DNA of 64,000 bases from positions 248,001 through 312,000 of the forward strand of contig JARFNK010000001.1 of NCBI GenBank assembly GCA_029167225.1, given 5' to 3'. The position numbers and the translations under genes are program-made. The stretch comes from Sphingobium arseniciresistens. GTDB taxonomy: Bacteria; Pseudomonadota; Alphaproteobacteria; Sphingomonadales; Sphingomonadaceae. Below are positions 7,827-16,307 of the stretch, piece after piece (position 1 is the first letter of the stretch; each line of letters begins with the position of its first letter). Below the pieces are notes generated by a model. That model saw only the letters and a program-made list of their open reading frames with translations, was not told where the DNA came from and ran no database searches.

Positions 7827-8344
7827 GCAGCCCCGCGCTGTCCCCTATCAGCCATGACGCCTTTGTCGCCGATGTGAAGGCGCTGGCGGCCCTGCTGGCC
7901 GCCGATCACTGGCGCCCCGACTATCTGATCGGCGTGGGGCGCGGCGGGCTGGTGCCGGCCGCCTATCTCAGCCATGCCTCGGGCGTTACGCTGCTGTCGG
8001 TGGACTATAGCAGCCAGGAGTTCAGCTTCGCCGATGAACTGCTGCACAAGCTCGCGGCCAAGACGGTGGCGGGGCAGAAGCTGCTGATCGTCGACGACAT
8101 CAACGACAGCGGCAAGACGATCACCGAACTGCGCCGGGTGATCGCCCGCGAGGGCGGCGTACCGGACAATGTCCGCGTCGCTGTGCTGATGAACAATATC
8201 CGTTCCGATGCGGTCGCCGACTATTGGGCGACGCAGATCGACCGGAATAGCGACAAGCGCTGGTTCGTCTTCCCTTGGGAAGCGATGGCCCCCACCGACG
8301 TCATCGTCGAGGATGCCGAAGCGGTGCCTGAGCGCCTGGCCTGA
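7823..8344 (+). CDS. Purine-type phosphoribosyltransferase
   Basis: 173 residues with the type I PRTase fold. The PRPP loop LLIVDDINDSGKT is at residues 87-99, and an early GVGRGGLVPA loop binds pyrophosphate. It resembles xanthine-guanine/hypoxanthine phosphoribosyltransferases. The ATGA overlap with the deaminase gene indicates coupled translation, and the pair could carry adenine through hypoxanthine to IMP. The base preference (hypoxanthine, xanthine or guanine) cannot be read from the sequence. The gene ends 28 bp before convergent fliS. Confidence 0.82.
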   Translation: MSSPALSPISHDAFVADVKALAALLAADHWRPDYLIGVGRGGLVPAAYLSHASGVTLLSVDYSSQEFSFADELLHKLAAKTVAGQKLLIVDDINDSGKTITELRRVIAREGGVPDNVRVAVLMNNIRSDAVADYWATQIDRNSDKRWFVFPWEAMAPTDVIVEDAEAVPERLA

Positions 8345-8371
8345 ACGGGCCTGCCGCACGCCACCTCACGC

Positions 8372-8764
8372 TCAGCCGATCTGGTTCCACGCTTCGGCGA
8401 TTTCCGCGATGATGCCGCGCGCCTGCTCCACTTCGTCCGCCGAGCGCTGCTGCGCGCCGAGGATGAGCAGCCGGCGCGCCTCGCGATAGATTTGCGAAAG
8501 GCCGGCGGCGATATCGCCCCCCTTGTCGAAATCGAGCGAGGATTCGAGCGCATGCAGGATGGAGAGAGCGCGCGCCTGCTTTTCAGACGTCTTGGCGCGA
8601 TCGCCATGGCGTTCGGCAAGCGCCGCGGCGTCCATTGCCAGCAGCAGCTCGTCGAAGAGGATCTTCACCAGCGCGTGGGGGCTCGCGCCCTCGATCCGGC
8701 CGCCGGCATGGACCGCGGCATAACGCCGCGTCGCGGCCCCTGCATATCCCTGTGTGTAGAACAT
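8372..8764 (-). CDS. fliS: Flagellin export chaperone FliS
   Basis: FliS binds the C-terminal helix of flagellin in the cytoplasm and keeps it unpolymerised before export. The 130-residue helical protein shows the family pattern: YTQGYAGAATRRY at the start, ASPHALVKILFDELLLAM, then LSILHALESSLDFDKGGDIAAGL. It follows fliD after 21 bases and is the last gene of the fliD-fliS unit, which starts at a sigma-28-like promoter. FliT is absent. Confidence 0.92.
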   Translation of the reverse strand: MFYTQGYAGAATRRYAAVHAGGRIEGASPHALVKILFDELLLAMDAAALAERHGDRAKTSEKQARALSILHALESSLDFDKGGDIAAGLSQIYREARRLLILGAQQRSADEVEQARGIIAEIAEAWNQIG

Positions 8765-8785
8765 CGTGACTGTGTCCCTTGCCTA

Positions 8786-10192
8786 TCAATTGCCTGAGTT
8801 GTTCCAAGCGGCGATCTGCTGATCCATGTAGGATTGCGTCGCCTTGAGTGCGGCCAGCTGCTTGTCCATCGCCGCATAGACGGTGGACAGGCGCGCCTCG
8901 TAATTTTCCATGTCGGTGTCGAGCTTCTCCAGCTGGTCGGCGAGCGATGTCTGCAGCTTCTCGAACTTCGCCTTCGAGCTGGCGAGCGGGCCGTCGTCCG
9001 CCTCCAGAGTGTCGCGGATCTTCTTGACGACGCCGTCGATGCCCAGGTTCGTGTCGCTCTTCGAGGAGGGGTTGAGCAACTGGGTGACGGCGGCAGGATC
9101 GGCGGCGATCGCCGCGTCCAGCCGCGTGGTGTCGACCGCCAGCGTGCCGTCCCGGTTCGTCTTCACGCCGATGTCGACCAGCGTCTTGTATGTGCCAGAG
9201 CCGACCAGCTGCGTGGACGAGATCTTGGAGAGCTGGCGCATCATCTCGCGCACGCCCGAATCGCCGGCCAGCGCGCCCGCGGACGCCGCATCCGTGCCCG
9301 CCGCCGTCGCATTGTTGAGCGCCGTGCGCAGCGTGTTGTAGGCGCTGACAAATTCGGTGACGAGATCGCGCATCGTCGTCGTCGGCTCGCTGCTGGCGAT
9401 CGTCACGTCCGTACCCATCGCGACCTTGTTGAGGTCGAGGCGCACATAGGGAATGGCGGTGTCCACGGTGTTCGACGCGAATTCCATGTCGACGCCGTCC
9501 ACCACGATCTTGCTGTTGGCCGCGACCGAGGTGCGCGTCATGCCGCCGCTGGTGCCATCGAAGGTGAAGCGCTGCAGGTCGGTATCGGCGGTGTCGCTGC
9601 CGCCCCTCGTCAGGGTGAAGCCATTGGCCGCGCCGCTCGCGCCCTTCATCACCAGGCGCGAACCGTTCACATCGGTCACGACCGTCGCGGTGACGCCGGC
9701 ATTCTTGCCATTGATGGCGGCGGCGAGCCCGTCCAGCGTGTTGTTGGCGGCGGTGATCTCGACGGGGTAGCTGGTGCCGCCTGCCGTAAGGGTCAGCGTG
9801 CCCAGGCCCACTGCGGTCGCCGATGACGCCAGCGCTGTCGACTTGAGCGTCTGCGCGGAGGCAAGCTGCTGCACCTCCACCTGCGCGGGCAGGCCGGTGG
9901 GCGTGCCGCCGGGCAGCGTGGAGACGGCGACGATCGTGGGATCGTTGGAGGCGGGCGTGCCGGAAAAGCCGGTGCCCGACAGCAACGAGGTCAGCGCTTC
10001 CGAAAAGGTGTCGAGCGAGCTGCGGGCGGATGCCAGCGCCGAAATGCGCGTGTTGTTGGTGGTCTGACGGCTGGTGATCACCGCTTCCTTGGGATCGCGG
10101 GTGGCGGCGACGAGCTGGGAAACCAGCGCGGCGGAGTCAACGCCGCTGCTGATGCCCAATGCCGTGGTGATGCCGCTGCTGATCGAAGTCAT
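8786..10192 (-). CDS. fliD: Flagellar filament cap FliD
   Basis: FliD caps the filament and directs flagellin insertion. 468 residues. The N terminus SSGVDSAALVSQLVAATRDPK matches the family, and the C-terminal part ends in a long coiled coil (LEKLDTDMENYEARLSTVYAAMDKQ) followed by QSYMDQQIAAWNNS. The middle is rich in Ala, Thr and Gly, as usual for secreted flagellar proteins. A sigma-28-like promoter ends 23 bases upstream, and AGGGAAG precedes the ATG. It is a late gene in this island. Confidence 0.94.
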   Translation of the reverse strand: MTSISSGITTALGISSGVDSAALVSQLVAATRDPKEAVITSRQTTNNTRISALASARSSLDTFSEALTSLLSGTGFSGTPASNDPTIVAVSTLPGGTPTGLPAQVEVQQLASAQTLKSTALASSATAVGLGTLTLTAGGTSYPVEITAANNTLDGLAAAINGKNAGVTATVVTDVNGSRLVMKGASGAANGFTLTRGGSDTADTDLQRFTFDGTSGGMTRTSVAANSKIVVDGVDMEFASNTVDTAIPYVRLDLNKVAMGTDVTIASSEPTTTMRDLVTEFVSAYNTLRTALNNATAAGTDAASAGALAGDSGVREMMRQLSKISSTQLVGSGTYKTLVDIGVKTNRDGTLAVDTTRLDAAIAADPAAVTQLLNPSSKSDTNLGIDGVVKKIRDTLEADDGPLASSKAKFEKLQTSLADQLEKLDTDMENYEARLSTVYAAMDKQLAALKATQSYMDQQIAAWNNSGN

Positions 10193-10215
10193 GCCGTGTC
10201 TTCCCTTCAGGGATC

Positions 10216-10242
10216 AGAACGGCAAGGCGGGGAAGTTCTTTA
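10216..10242 (-). promoter_or_regulatory. Sigma-28 (FliA) promoter for fliD
   Basis: On the minus strand: TAAA, exactly 15 bases, then GCCGTTCT. The fliC promoter has TAAA-N15-GCCGTTAT. The leader would be under 20 bases. Confidence 0.8.
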
Positions 10243-10342
10243 GCGCTCCATGAAAGCAGCGTGCGATTGATCGGTCGAGATCGTTCAGACGGGCTGGGCG
10301 CGGCGCCCGCTTGGTCCGGCCTGCCCTTGCCTTCAAGGGGAA

Positions 10343-10375
10343 TAACGGTCCTTCGACAGGCTCAGGACGAACGGC
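10343..10375. repeat. Dispersed palindromic repeat, copy 3 (single arm)
   Basis: One arm only, with CCTTCGACAGGCTCAGGACG followed by AACGG; the opposite arm is missing or too diverged to see. It lies in the gap between the unknown gene at 10425 and the fliD promoter. Confidence 0.7.
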
Positions 10376-10424
10376 GCTGGGGTGGTCGCGTCCTGACGCG
10401 ACGTGCTGTTAAGGATCGGCGCCG

Positions 10425-10901
10425 TCAGGCGACCGTGGCAAGAATCTGATCGACGGTGCCCGGCTTCACATGCGCCTGCGCGGCGTGGCTGTAGGCCGCC
10501 TGCGCCGCCATCTCCTTGGCGAGGCGCGCGGCGCGCTCCACCATATTCTTGTCGGCGGGCGGCAGCGGCACGATGATGACCGGCGGCGGCATCAGCGCGA
10601 ACACGGCGCTTTCCGCTGCGTCCGCGCTCGCCACCTGATCGCTGCTGCTCGATCGCATGTCCGCCAGGATCTCGGCGATGCGGGCATGGACCCGTGCATA
10701 TTCCGCCGCGCTGGCCAGCTGGTCTTCCGATACCGCGCTGAATTGGGCGTCAGCGGCGGTGGTCTTTGCCCCGTCCTGCTGCGCTGAAGGCTCCTTCTCC
10801 ACATGCCCGACCGGCTGCACCGTGGAGACAGCCGTGACCGGCCGGGGTGCCGCTGCCCGGTCGACTGGCGAAATCTCGCTGTTCTGCACAAAGTCGTTCA
10901 T
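10425..10901 (-). CDS. Unknown protein in the flagellar island
   Basis: 158 residues, not recognised. The first 60 residues are low-complexity and rich in Ala, Val, Pro and Gln. Then comes a helix-prone stretch (QLASAAEYARVHARIAEILADMR), a hydrophobic proline-rich segment FALMPPPVIIVPLPPADK, and a last helix (MVERAARLAKEMAAQAAYSHAAQ) ending VDQILATVA. It has no signal peptide. It lies between flhB and fliD, the place where flaG occurs in some genomes, but it does not show the FlaG pattern. A sigma-28-like promoter upstream makes it a candidate late flagellar gene. Confidence 0.6.
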   Translation of the reverse strand: MNDFVQNSEISPVDRAAAPRPVTAVSTVQPVGHVEKEPSAQQDGAKTTAADAQFSAVSEDQLASAAEYARVHARIAEILADMRSSSSDQVASADAAESAVFALMPPPVIIVPLPPADKNMVERAARLAKEMAAQAAYSHAAQAHVKPGTVDQILATVA

Positions 10902-10933
10902 GACACGTCATCCTAACGCGTCCCCATGAAGAG

Positions 10934-10960
10934 AATACGGACGAACCCGCCTAATCTTTA
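10934..10960 (-). promoter_or_regulatory. Candidate sigma-28 promoter for the unknown gene at 10425
   Basis: On the minus strand: TAAA, 15 bases, TCCGTATT. The -10 is weaker than that of fliC but shares TCCGT with the motA promoter. It ends 32 bases before the ATG at 10901. Confidence 0.55.
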
Positions 10961-10984
10961 ATTCATGATATCTGTGATGGCATT

Positions 10985-12130
10985 TCAGTGCGTTATGCGA
11001 TTGCCCTCGGCATCGTAGCGCATGTCGTCGGGCACGGTGATGAACGGACGGTCCATCTCGCTCGCCATCCGGTTTTCCACGCGGAAGACGAAGGCGAGCA
11101 CCGTCGCCACCGCCATGTAGAGCTTCTCATCGACGATCTGCCCGGTGCGCGACGTGAAATAGACCGCGCGGGCAAGCTCCGGATATTGCAGCACCGGCAC
11201 CTGATTGCTGTCCGCCAGTTCGCGAATGGCCTGCGCGATGACGTCGCGCCCGCGCGCAACCACGACAGGCGCGGCGTCCAGCCCCGGCCGATAACGCAGC
11301 GCTACGGCGAAATGCGTCGGGTTGGTCAGGATGACGCTCGCCTCGGCCACGGCCTTGCGCGTGGAATTGTTCAGCATCTCATGCTGGCGGCGGCGGATAT
11401 GCCCTTTGGCCTCGGGCGATCCCTCGCTTTCCTTATGCTCGTCCCTGATTTCCTGCTTGGTCATGTTGAGGCGCTTGCCGCGCTGGAAGATCTGGGCGGG
11501 AATGTCGATCGCGGCGATCAGGAACAGCGTGCCGGCCATGGTCAGGCAGGCGAGGATGAAGATGCTGCCCAGATCCTCGATCGAGGACTGCACGCCGCCG
11601 CGGCCGATGGTGCTGATCTGGGTCAGCCGGTCCCACAGCAGCCAGAAGCCGATGGCGCCCATCGCCACCACCTTCACGAGCGACTTGAACAGTTCGATGA
11701 GGCCCTGGAAGCCGAAGATCCGCTTGAGGCCGTTCGCAGGGTTGAGCTTCGAAGCCTTTGGCGCGAAGGCGCCGGTGCGAAAGCCCAGCGAGCCGAGCAT
11801 GGCCGGCGCGGCGATGGCGGCGATGACGGTCGCGAGCAGGATGCCGCCGACCGGCAGCGCCAGCCCTTCCATCAGGCTCATGCCGCGCGCAACGGGCGAG
11901 AAATTGGCGATGTCGCCGCGATCGAAGCGCAGGCCGCGCACCAGCATCTGTGAGAGCGCGCTAAACAGCGTCGGCCCGGTGATCGCGATCCAGCCGATGC
12001 CCGCCATCACCACCAGCGCCGTCGCCAGTTCCTTCGACTGCAGGATGTCGCCATTTTTCGCGGCATCGGAAAGCCGCTTGGCTGTCGGTTTCTCGGTCTT
12101 CTCGCCGCCGCCGGCCGGGTTGTTCGCCAT
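10985..12130 (-). CDS. flhB: Flagellar export switch protein FlhB
   Basis: FlhB is the inner-membrane export-gate protein that switches substrate class from rod/hook to filament. Four membrane segments precede a cytoplasmic domain with the autocleavage motif NPTH at residues 270-273, in ILTNPTHFAVALRY. 381 residues is normal. It is the last gene of the long fliE-to-flhB run; its start lies next to the fliR stop. The 83 bp after its stop codon hold the promoter of the next gene and no evident terminator. Confidence 0.96.
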   Translation of the reverse strand: MANNPAGGGEKTEKPTAKRLSDAAKNGDILQSKELATALVVMAGIGWIAITGPTLFSALSQMLVRGLRFDRGDIANFSPVARGMSLMEGLALPVGGILLATVIAAIAAPAMLGSLGFRTGAFAPKASKLNPANGLKRIFGFQGLIELFKSLVKVVAMGAIGFWLLWDRLTQISTIGRGGVQSSIEDLGSIFILACLTMAGTLFLIAAIDIPAQIFQRGKRLNMTKQEIRDEHKESEGSPEAKGHIRRRQHEMLNNSTRKAVAEASVILTNPTHFAVALRYRPGLDAAPVVVARGRDVIAQAIRELADSNQVPVLQYPELARAVYFTSRTGQIVDEKLYMAVATVLAFVFRVENRMASEMDRPFITVPDDMRYDAEGNRITH

Positions 12131-12133
12131 CCC

Positions 12134-12934
12134 CTAATGCCCCTGCGACACCAACTGGGCGTGTTCCAGCCCGGCGCGGATCGCATCGACCAGCGCCTGC
12201 CCCATCACCGGCGCGCCGATGGCAAGCAGCAGGATGCCGGCGAACAGCGCCACCGGCATGCCGACGGAGAAGAGATTGAGCGAGGGCGCCGAGCGGGCGA
12301 GCATGGCCATGACGATCTGGATGAGGATCAGCGCGAACCCGACCGGCAGCGCGATGGTGAGCCCCGCGCCCAGCAAGGTACCGCCAAAGGTGACGATGCC
12401 CCACGCCGCGTCCGCCGACAGCAGTCCACCGCCGGGCGGCAGCGCGCGGTAGCTGTCCACCACATAGCTCGCCAGCATCAGGTGCCCGTCCATGCCAAGC
12501 AGCAGGAAGGTGCCGAGGATGGAGAGGAACTGCCCCACCACCTGCGTCGGCTGGCCCGATTGCGGATCGACCATCGCGGCGAAGCCAAGGCCCATGGCAT
12601 TGCCGATGGTCTCGCCCGCGACGAAGGCGGCCGAATATCCGATCTGGACCGAAAAACCCATCGCAAGGCCCGCCAGAACCTCGCCCGCGACCATCAGCAC
12701 GCCCTCGACGCTGGCGATGCCGTCATGCGGCAGCGCGATGTTGACGCTGTTGAGCGCGGCGAGCCCGAGTCCTAGCGACAGGATGAGGCGCAGTTGCAGC
12801 GGCACGGCGGGCGCGCCGAAGACGGGCGCGGCAATGAAGGCGGCGCCCGGCCGGATCATCGCGACCAGCCAGACCCAGAGCTGGCTTTCGACCCCGACGA
12901 AACCGGGTGCGATCAGCCCGCCGCCTGCGCTCAC
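12134..12934 (-). CDS. fliR: Flagellar export gate protein FliR
   Basis: Polytopic component of the FliPQR export channel. 266 residues when started at GTG 12934, which overlaps the fliQ stop (caGTGA arrangement) and begins VSAGGGLIAPGFVGVESQLWVW. The longer frame to 13159 only reads through fliQ in another phase and was rejected. Typical features are FGAPAVPLQLRLILSLGL and MVDPQSGQPTQVVGQFLS, with at least five hydrophobic segments. Confidence 0.93.
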   Translation of the reverse strand: MSAGGGLIAPGFVGVESQLWVWLVAMIRPGAAFIAAPVFGAPAVPLQLRLILSLGLGLAALNSVNIALPHDGIASVEGVLMVAGEVLAGLAMGFSVQIGYSAAFVAGETIGNAMGLGFAAMVDPQSGQPTQVVGQFLSILGTFLLLGMDGHLMLASYVVDSYRALPPGGGLLSADAAWGIVTFGGTLLGAGLTIALPVGFALILIQIVMAMLARSAPSLNLFSVGMPVALFAGILLLAIGAPVMGQALVDAIRAGLEHAQLVSQGH

Positions 12935-13203
12935 TGCATGATGTCCGGGATGCGATCGAAGATCTCGCGGGTGAAATCCGCGATCAGCACCATGATCGAC
13001 CCGCCGAAGATGACAAGGGTGATGCCGACGACGATCAGCTTGGGCACGAAGCTCAGCGTCTGCTCGTTGATCGAGGTCGCGGCCTGGATCATGCCCAGCA
13101 GCAAGCCCGCGATCAGCGCGGGGATGAGGATGGGCGCAGCGGCCAGCGCCGTGATCCACAGCGCCTGGTTGGCGAGCCCCATGAAGAAATCGGCGTTTTC
13201 CAT
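12931..13203 (-). CDS. fliQ: Flagellar export gate protein FliQ
   Basis: 90-residue two-helix membrane protein of the FliPQR channel. The hairpin ILIPALIAGLLLGMIQAATSI and the NEQTLSFVPKL loop are diagnostic. The second membrane segment runs IVVGITLVIFGGSIMVLI. It starts 12 bases after fliP and overlaps the fliR start by four bases. Confidence 0.95.
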   Translation of the reverse strand: MENADFFMGLANQALWITALAAAPILIPALIAGLLLGMIQAATSINEQTLSFVPKLIVVGITLVIFGGSIMVLIADFTREIFDRIPDIMQ

Positions 13204-13215
13204 GCCCCTTTCCGC

Positions 13216-14022
13216 TCAGGTCGCGAAGGAACTGGCGAGCGACCCCATGGTCAGCGCCCAGCCGTCCACCAGCACGAACAGCAGCAGCTTGAACGGCATG
13301 GAGATGATCGTGGGCGAGAGCATCATCATGCCGAGCGCCATCAGCGTGGACGCGATGACGAGGTCGATGATGAGGAAGGGCAGGAAGATCATGAAGCCGA
13401 TCTGGAAGGCGGTCTTCAGTTCGCTGGTGACGAAGGCGGGCAGCATGATGCTGAACGGCACGTCCGCCACGCTGGCGAAGGGCTTGGCCTTGGCGAGGTT
13501 GGAGAACAGCGTCAGGTCCGCCTGCCGCGTCTGCTTCGCCATGAAGCCGTGCAGCACCTTCGCCGAGCGGCCCACCGCTTCCTCGATGGAGATTTGCCCG
13601 GCGCCATAGGGGGTGAAGGCCTGCGCGTTTATCTGTTCGATCGACGGCCGCATCACGAAGAGCGAGAGAAACAGGGCGAGGCCGACGAGCACCTGATTGG
13701 GCGGCGTCTGCTGCAGCCCCAGCGCCTGCCGCAGCAGCGACAGCACGATGATGATGCGGGTGAAGCTGGTCATCATCAGCACCAGCGACGGCAGCACCGT
13801 CAGCAGGCTCATGAGGACGAGGATCTGGAGGCTCAGCGAGAGCGGGCGGCCATCGCTGGAGAGCGTGCCCATGGCGCGGGTCAGCGCGCCTCCATTATCT
13901 ACGGGCGCTGCGGGGGCGGCCTGGGCCGCACCCGGGGCCACCGCCTGCGCGAGCGCGGGGCTGGCGATCAGGATGCCCGCGACGGCAATGCTCCCCGCCA
14001 GCAGGATCGTCCTAGCGCGCAC
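13216..14022 (-). CDS. fliP: Flagellar export gate protein FliP
   Basis: Core of the export channel. It has a cleavable signal peptide (about [16 protein letters not shown] to SPALAQA), then [26 protein letters not shown] and FALMSPSIEQIN-like text typical of FliP (here [14 protein letters not shown]), ending in [20 protein letters not shown]. The start is uncertain: GTG 14022 puts a basic n-region directly before the hydrophobic core and overlaps fliO by 11 bases; ATG 14046 is the alternative and adds eight residues. Confidence 0.93.
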   Translation of the reverse strand: MRARTILLAGSIAVAGILIASPALAQAVAPGAAQAAPAAPVDNGGALTRAMGTLSSDGRPLSLSLQILVLMSLLTVLPSLVLMMTSFTRIIIVLSLLRQALGLQQTPPNQVLVGLALFLSLFVMRPSIEQINAQAFTPYGAGQISIEEAVGRSAKVLHGFMAKQTRQADLTLFSNLAKAKPFASVADVPFSIMLPAFVTSELKTAFQIGFMIFLPFLIIDLVIASTLMALGMMMLSPTIISMPFKLLLFVLVDGWALTMGSLASSFAT

Positions 14023-14335
14023 GCGGGAACCCGCCCGGCAGGCCATTGGTGGCGTTCGAACTGCTCCCGGCCGAGGCGCCGCCAAGGCGCCCTTCGGCGA
14101 TCTTCTCGATCCGGTTGCGGGTGACGGAGATCAGCAGCCGCTGCCCCTCGAACTCCACCACCGCGAGCTTGCCGAAGGTGCCCATCGGCAGCGCCTCGAC
14201 GATCTTGAGCGCACGGTCGCCCTGCCCCACGCCCATCATGCCGGGCTGATATTTGCGCCACAGCCAGAGCGCCGCGAAGGCGAGCCCGCCGACGAGCGGC
14301 AGCAGGATGAGAAGTTTGAGGAAATACCAGAGCAT
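14012..14335 (-). CDS. fliO: Flagellar biosynthesis protein FliO
   Basis: Small bitopic membrane protein that helps assemble FliP. 107 residues: one N-terminal membrane helix ([22 protein letters not shown]), then a cytoplasmic part with [21 protein letters not shown] and [13 protein letters not shown], which is the FliO pattern. Its start overlaps the fliN stop (ATGA), and its end overlaps fliP. Confidence 0.88.
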   Translation of the reverse strand: MLWYFLKLLILLPLVGGLAFAALWLWRKYQPGMMGVGQGDRALKIVEALPMGTFGKLAVVEFEGQRLLISVTRNRIEKIAEGRLGGASAGSSSNATNGLPGGFPRAR

Positions 14336-14676
14336 CAGCCGCGCCTTTCGACCCCGGCCATCCGCGTTTCCGTTGTTGCAACTTCCACCACGCGAATGCC
14401 GTAGCGGCCGTTTACCTGAACGACCTCTCCCTTGGCAATCAGCGCGCCATTTACCATGATATCAAGCAGATCGTCGGCCTGGCGGTCGAGTTCCACGACG
14501 CTGCCCTCGGCCAGGTCCATGACCTCGGCGAGCTTGAGCGAAGTCGATCCGACCTCCACCGACATCCGCACGGGGATGTCCGCGAGCAGGCGGAACTGGC
14601 GGCTGGCGGCCATGCGGTCAATGCCGCCGTCCAGCTCTGCTGCGCCCAGCCGGGGCGCTTCCATCATGTCGCTCAT
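14335..14676 (-). CDS. fliN: Flagellar motor switch protein FliN
   Basis: C-ring component. The 113-residue protein (ATG 14676) has an SpoA domain: LLADIPVRMSVEVGST near residues 30-45, then LKLAEVMDLAEGSVVELDRQADDLLDIMVNG and VVQVNGRYGIRV. The frame continues far upstream without similarity, so the ATG overlapping the fliM stop (ATGA) was chosen. This is the short FliN form. Confidence 0.93.
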   Translation of the reverse strand: MSDMMEAPRLGAAELDGGIDRMAASRQFRLLADIPVRMSVEVGSTSLKLAEVMDLAEGSVVELDRQADDLLDIMVNGALIAKGEVVQVNGRYGIRVVEVATTETRMAGVERRG

Positions 14677-15557
14677 TGGTTGTTTCCCTGTGCAAGTGTT
14701 TCGATGAGGAAGGCGGCGCGCCCGTCCTGCTCGCCGATGGAACCATGGGCGACGATGCGGTCGCCCACGATCAGCGGCAGGATGCGGTTGAGGTTGACCG
14801 GAATGATATCCCCCGCCTTGAGTTTCATGAGGTCGGCCAGCGGCAGGCTGGGCCGGGCGAGCACGGTGCGCGCGGGCAGGCGGATATTGCCCATCTGCCG
14901 GGCGATGCGGGCACGCCACACGGGATCGTCGCGATCCGCCTCGTCATGGACCTTGGTGCCCAGCAGCGGTTCGATGGCGCGCAGGCCGGCCAGCGGATAG
15001 AGGATGTCGATCGGCCATTCGTCGTCGCCCACCAGGCTGATGGTGAAGCGCTGCACGACCATCTGGTCGCTGGCGGGCTGCGATGCGGCAAAGCCGACGC
15101 CGGTCTCACGTGCGATCAGCGCGGCGTCCAGCGGCAGCGTGTCCGCCCAGCATTCGACGAGGCGCTTCATCAGCGCATCGGACAGGCTGACGATCAGCCG
15201 ATCCTCGATGGAAGTAAACTCGGCCCGTGCATGGGCCATGCGACGGCCGGTGCCGCCATAGAAGCAATCAACGGCGGTGGAGACGAGCCCTGCATCCATG
15301 CGCAGCAGCACATTGCCCTTGAGCGGCAGCAGCCGATAGACGCCGATGCTGGAGAATGGCGGCACCTGGCCGGACCATGTTCCGAAGTCGATCAGCTCGA
15401 CCGGCCGGGCGACGACCTTCGGCTTGCCGCCGACCATCGGCTCCAGCAGAGCGCGCAGACGCCGGCCGAGCTTCTCGCCCAGCCGGTCCACGCCCGAAAG
15501 CATCATGGGCGACTGGGTTTCTCCCCGGCCCAAGATTATTGGTTGGACTTCTTCCAT
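14673..15557 (-). CDS. fliM: Flagellar motor switch protein FliM, lacking the usual N-terminal CheY-binding segment
   Basis: C-ring protein linking FliG to FliN. 294 residues with a CheC-like middle domain (RMDAGLVSTAVDCFYGG, SIEDRLIVSLSDALM) and a C-terminal SpoA domain (LARPSLPLADLMKLKAGDIIPV). Usual FliM proteins of about 320-370 residues begin with a LSQxEIDALL-like segment that binds CheY-P. Here the protein starts MEEVQPIILGRGETQSP, and an in-frame TGA lies two codons upstream of the ATG, so the segment is truly missing. The gene overlaps fliN by four bases. Confidence 0.92.
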   Translation of the reverse strand: MEEVQPIILGRGETQSPMMLSGVDRLGEKLGRRLRALLEPMVGGKPKVVARPVELIDFGTWSGQVPPFSSIGVYRLLPLKGNVLLRMDAGLVSTAVDCFYGGTGRRMAHARAEFTSIEDRLIVSLSDALMKRLVECWADTLPLDAALIARETGVGFAASQPASDQMVVQRFTISLVGDDEWPIDILYPLAGLRAIEPLLGTKVHDEADRDDPVWRARIARQMGNIRLPARTVLARPSLPLADLMKLKAGDIIPVNLNRILPLIVGDRIVAHGSIGEQDGRAAFLIETLAQGNNQ

Positions 15558-15608
15558 ACCTCATCCGTTCCCACCCGCGCGCGTAGAACGAAATCGGCGC
15601 CGGCAGCC

Positions 15609-16262
15609 CTATTGAATAACGAAATTGGTAAAATAAACGTTATCGACGCCGCCATAGCCGGTCTTCTGCTTCAGCACGTCGTTGATCGTTTTCCTCAGTT
15701 CCGACTGCAATGCCTCCTTCCCCTGGGGCGTCGCGAGGGCCAACTGGTTCTGTTCGGCGAGCATCATCAGAACCGCCGAACGGATGGCCATTTCATGCGT
15801 CTTCATCGCCTCTATCACGCGGCCGTCATAATAGGTCGAGACCGCGACGGAGATCTGCGCGAAGGCATCGCTGTCCGCCATGTTGGACGTGAACGGCATC
15901 TGGATCTGGAAATAGCTGGCCTGATATTGGGCCGGATTTGCCGGCGCGGGCAGGTCAATCCCGTGCTTTTTGCCGCCTTCATGCCCTGCTGCGGCTTCAT
16001 GGCCGGTCCCCGCCTCATGCTCGGCGGCCTGCGCCTTGGCCAGGAACTCCTTGCCGATTTCCTCCGCGTCCTCGCCCTTCAGGACAAGTTGCGGACGGTT
16101 GAAATCTTCCTTCGGTCCCGTCGCCGTCTTGCTGAAGACGCCGGCGGCATAGAGCCCCCCAACGGTGCCCGCGCCGCCCAGCCCGAGCGCGACGACGAGC
16201 ATCATGACGAGCTTCATCGACCCGCCCTTCTTTTTTTTCGGTGCCGCCGCTGCATCGCTCAT
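15609..16262 (-). CDS. fliL: Flagellar basal body-associated protein FliL
   Basis: Single-pass inner-membrane protein that surrounds or supports the stator. A Lys-rich N terminus (PKKKKGGSMK) precedes the membrane helix MLVVALGLGGAGTVGGLYAAGVF. A His/Gly/Ala-rich linker (HEAGTGHEAAAGHEGGKKHG) comes next, then the periplasmic FliL domain (YFQIQMPFTSNMAD to YFTNFVIQ). ATG 16262 was chosen because it gives the shortest basic N terminus; 16271 and 16292 are also possible. The His-rich linker is unusual. Confidence 0.9.
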   Translation of the reverse strand: MSDAAAAPKKKKGGSMKLVMMLVVALGLGGAGTVGGLYAAGVFSKTATGPKEDFNRPQLVLKGEDAEEIGKEFLAKAQAAEHEAGTGHEAAAGHEGGKKHGIDLPAPANPAQYQASYFQIQMPFTSNMADSDAFAQISVAVSTYYDGRVIEAMKTHEMAIRSAVLMMLAEQNQLALATPQGKEALQSELRKTINDVLKQKTGYGGVDNVYFTNFVIQ

Positions 16263-16307
16263 TTTTCGCATATCCCCATCAGCCGTGGTCATCCATCACG
16301 CGCGCGA

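Noticed and set aside
10425-10901. FlaG call for the gene between flhB and fliD
   Set aside because: Position would fit, but the FlaG core pattern is absent; recorded as unknown.
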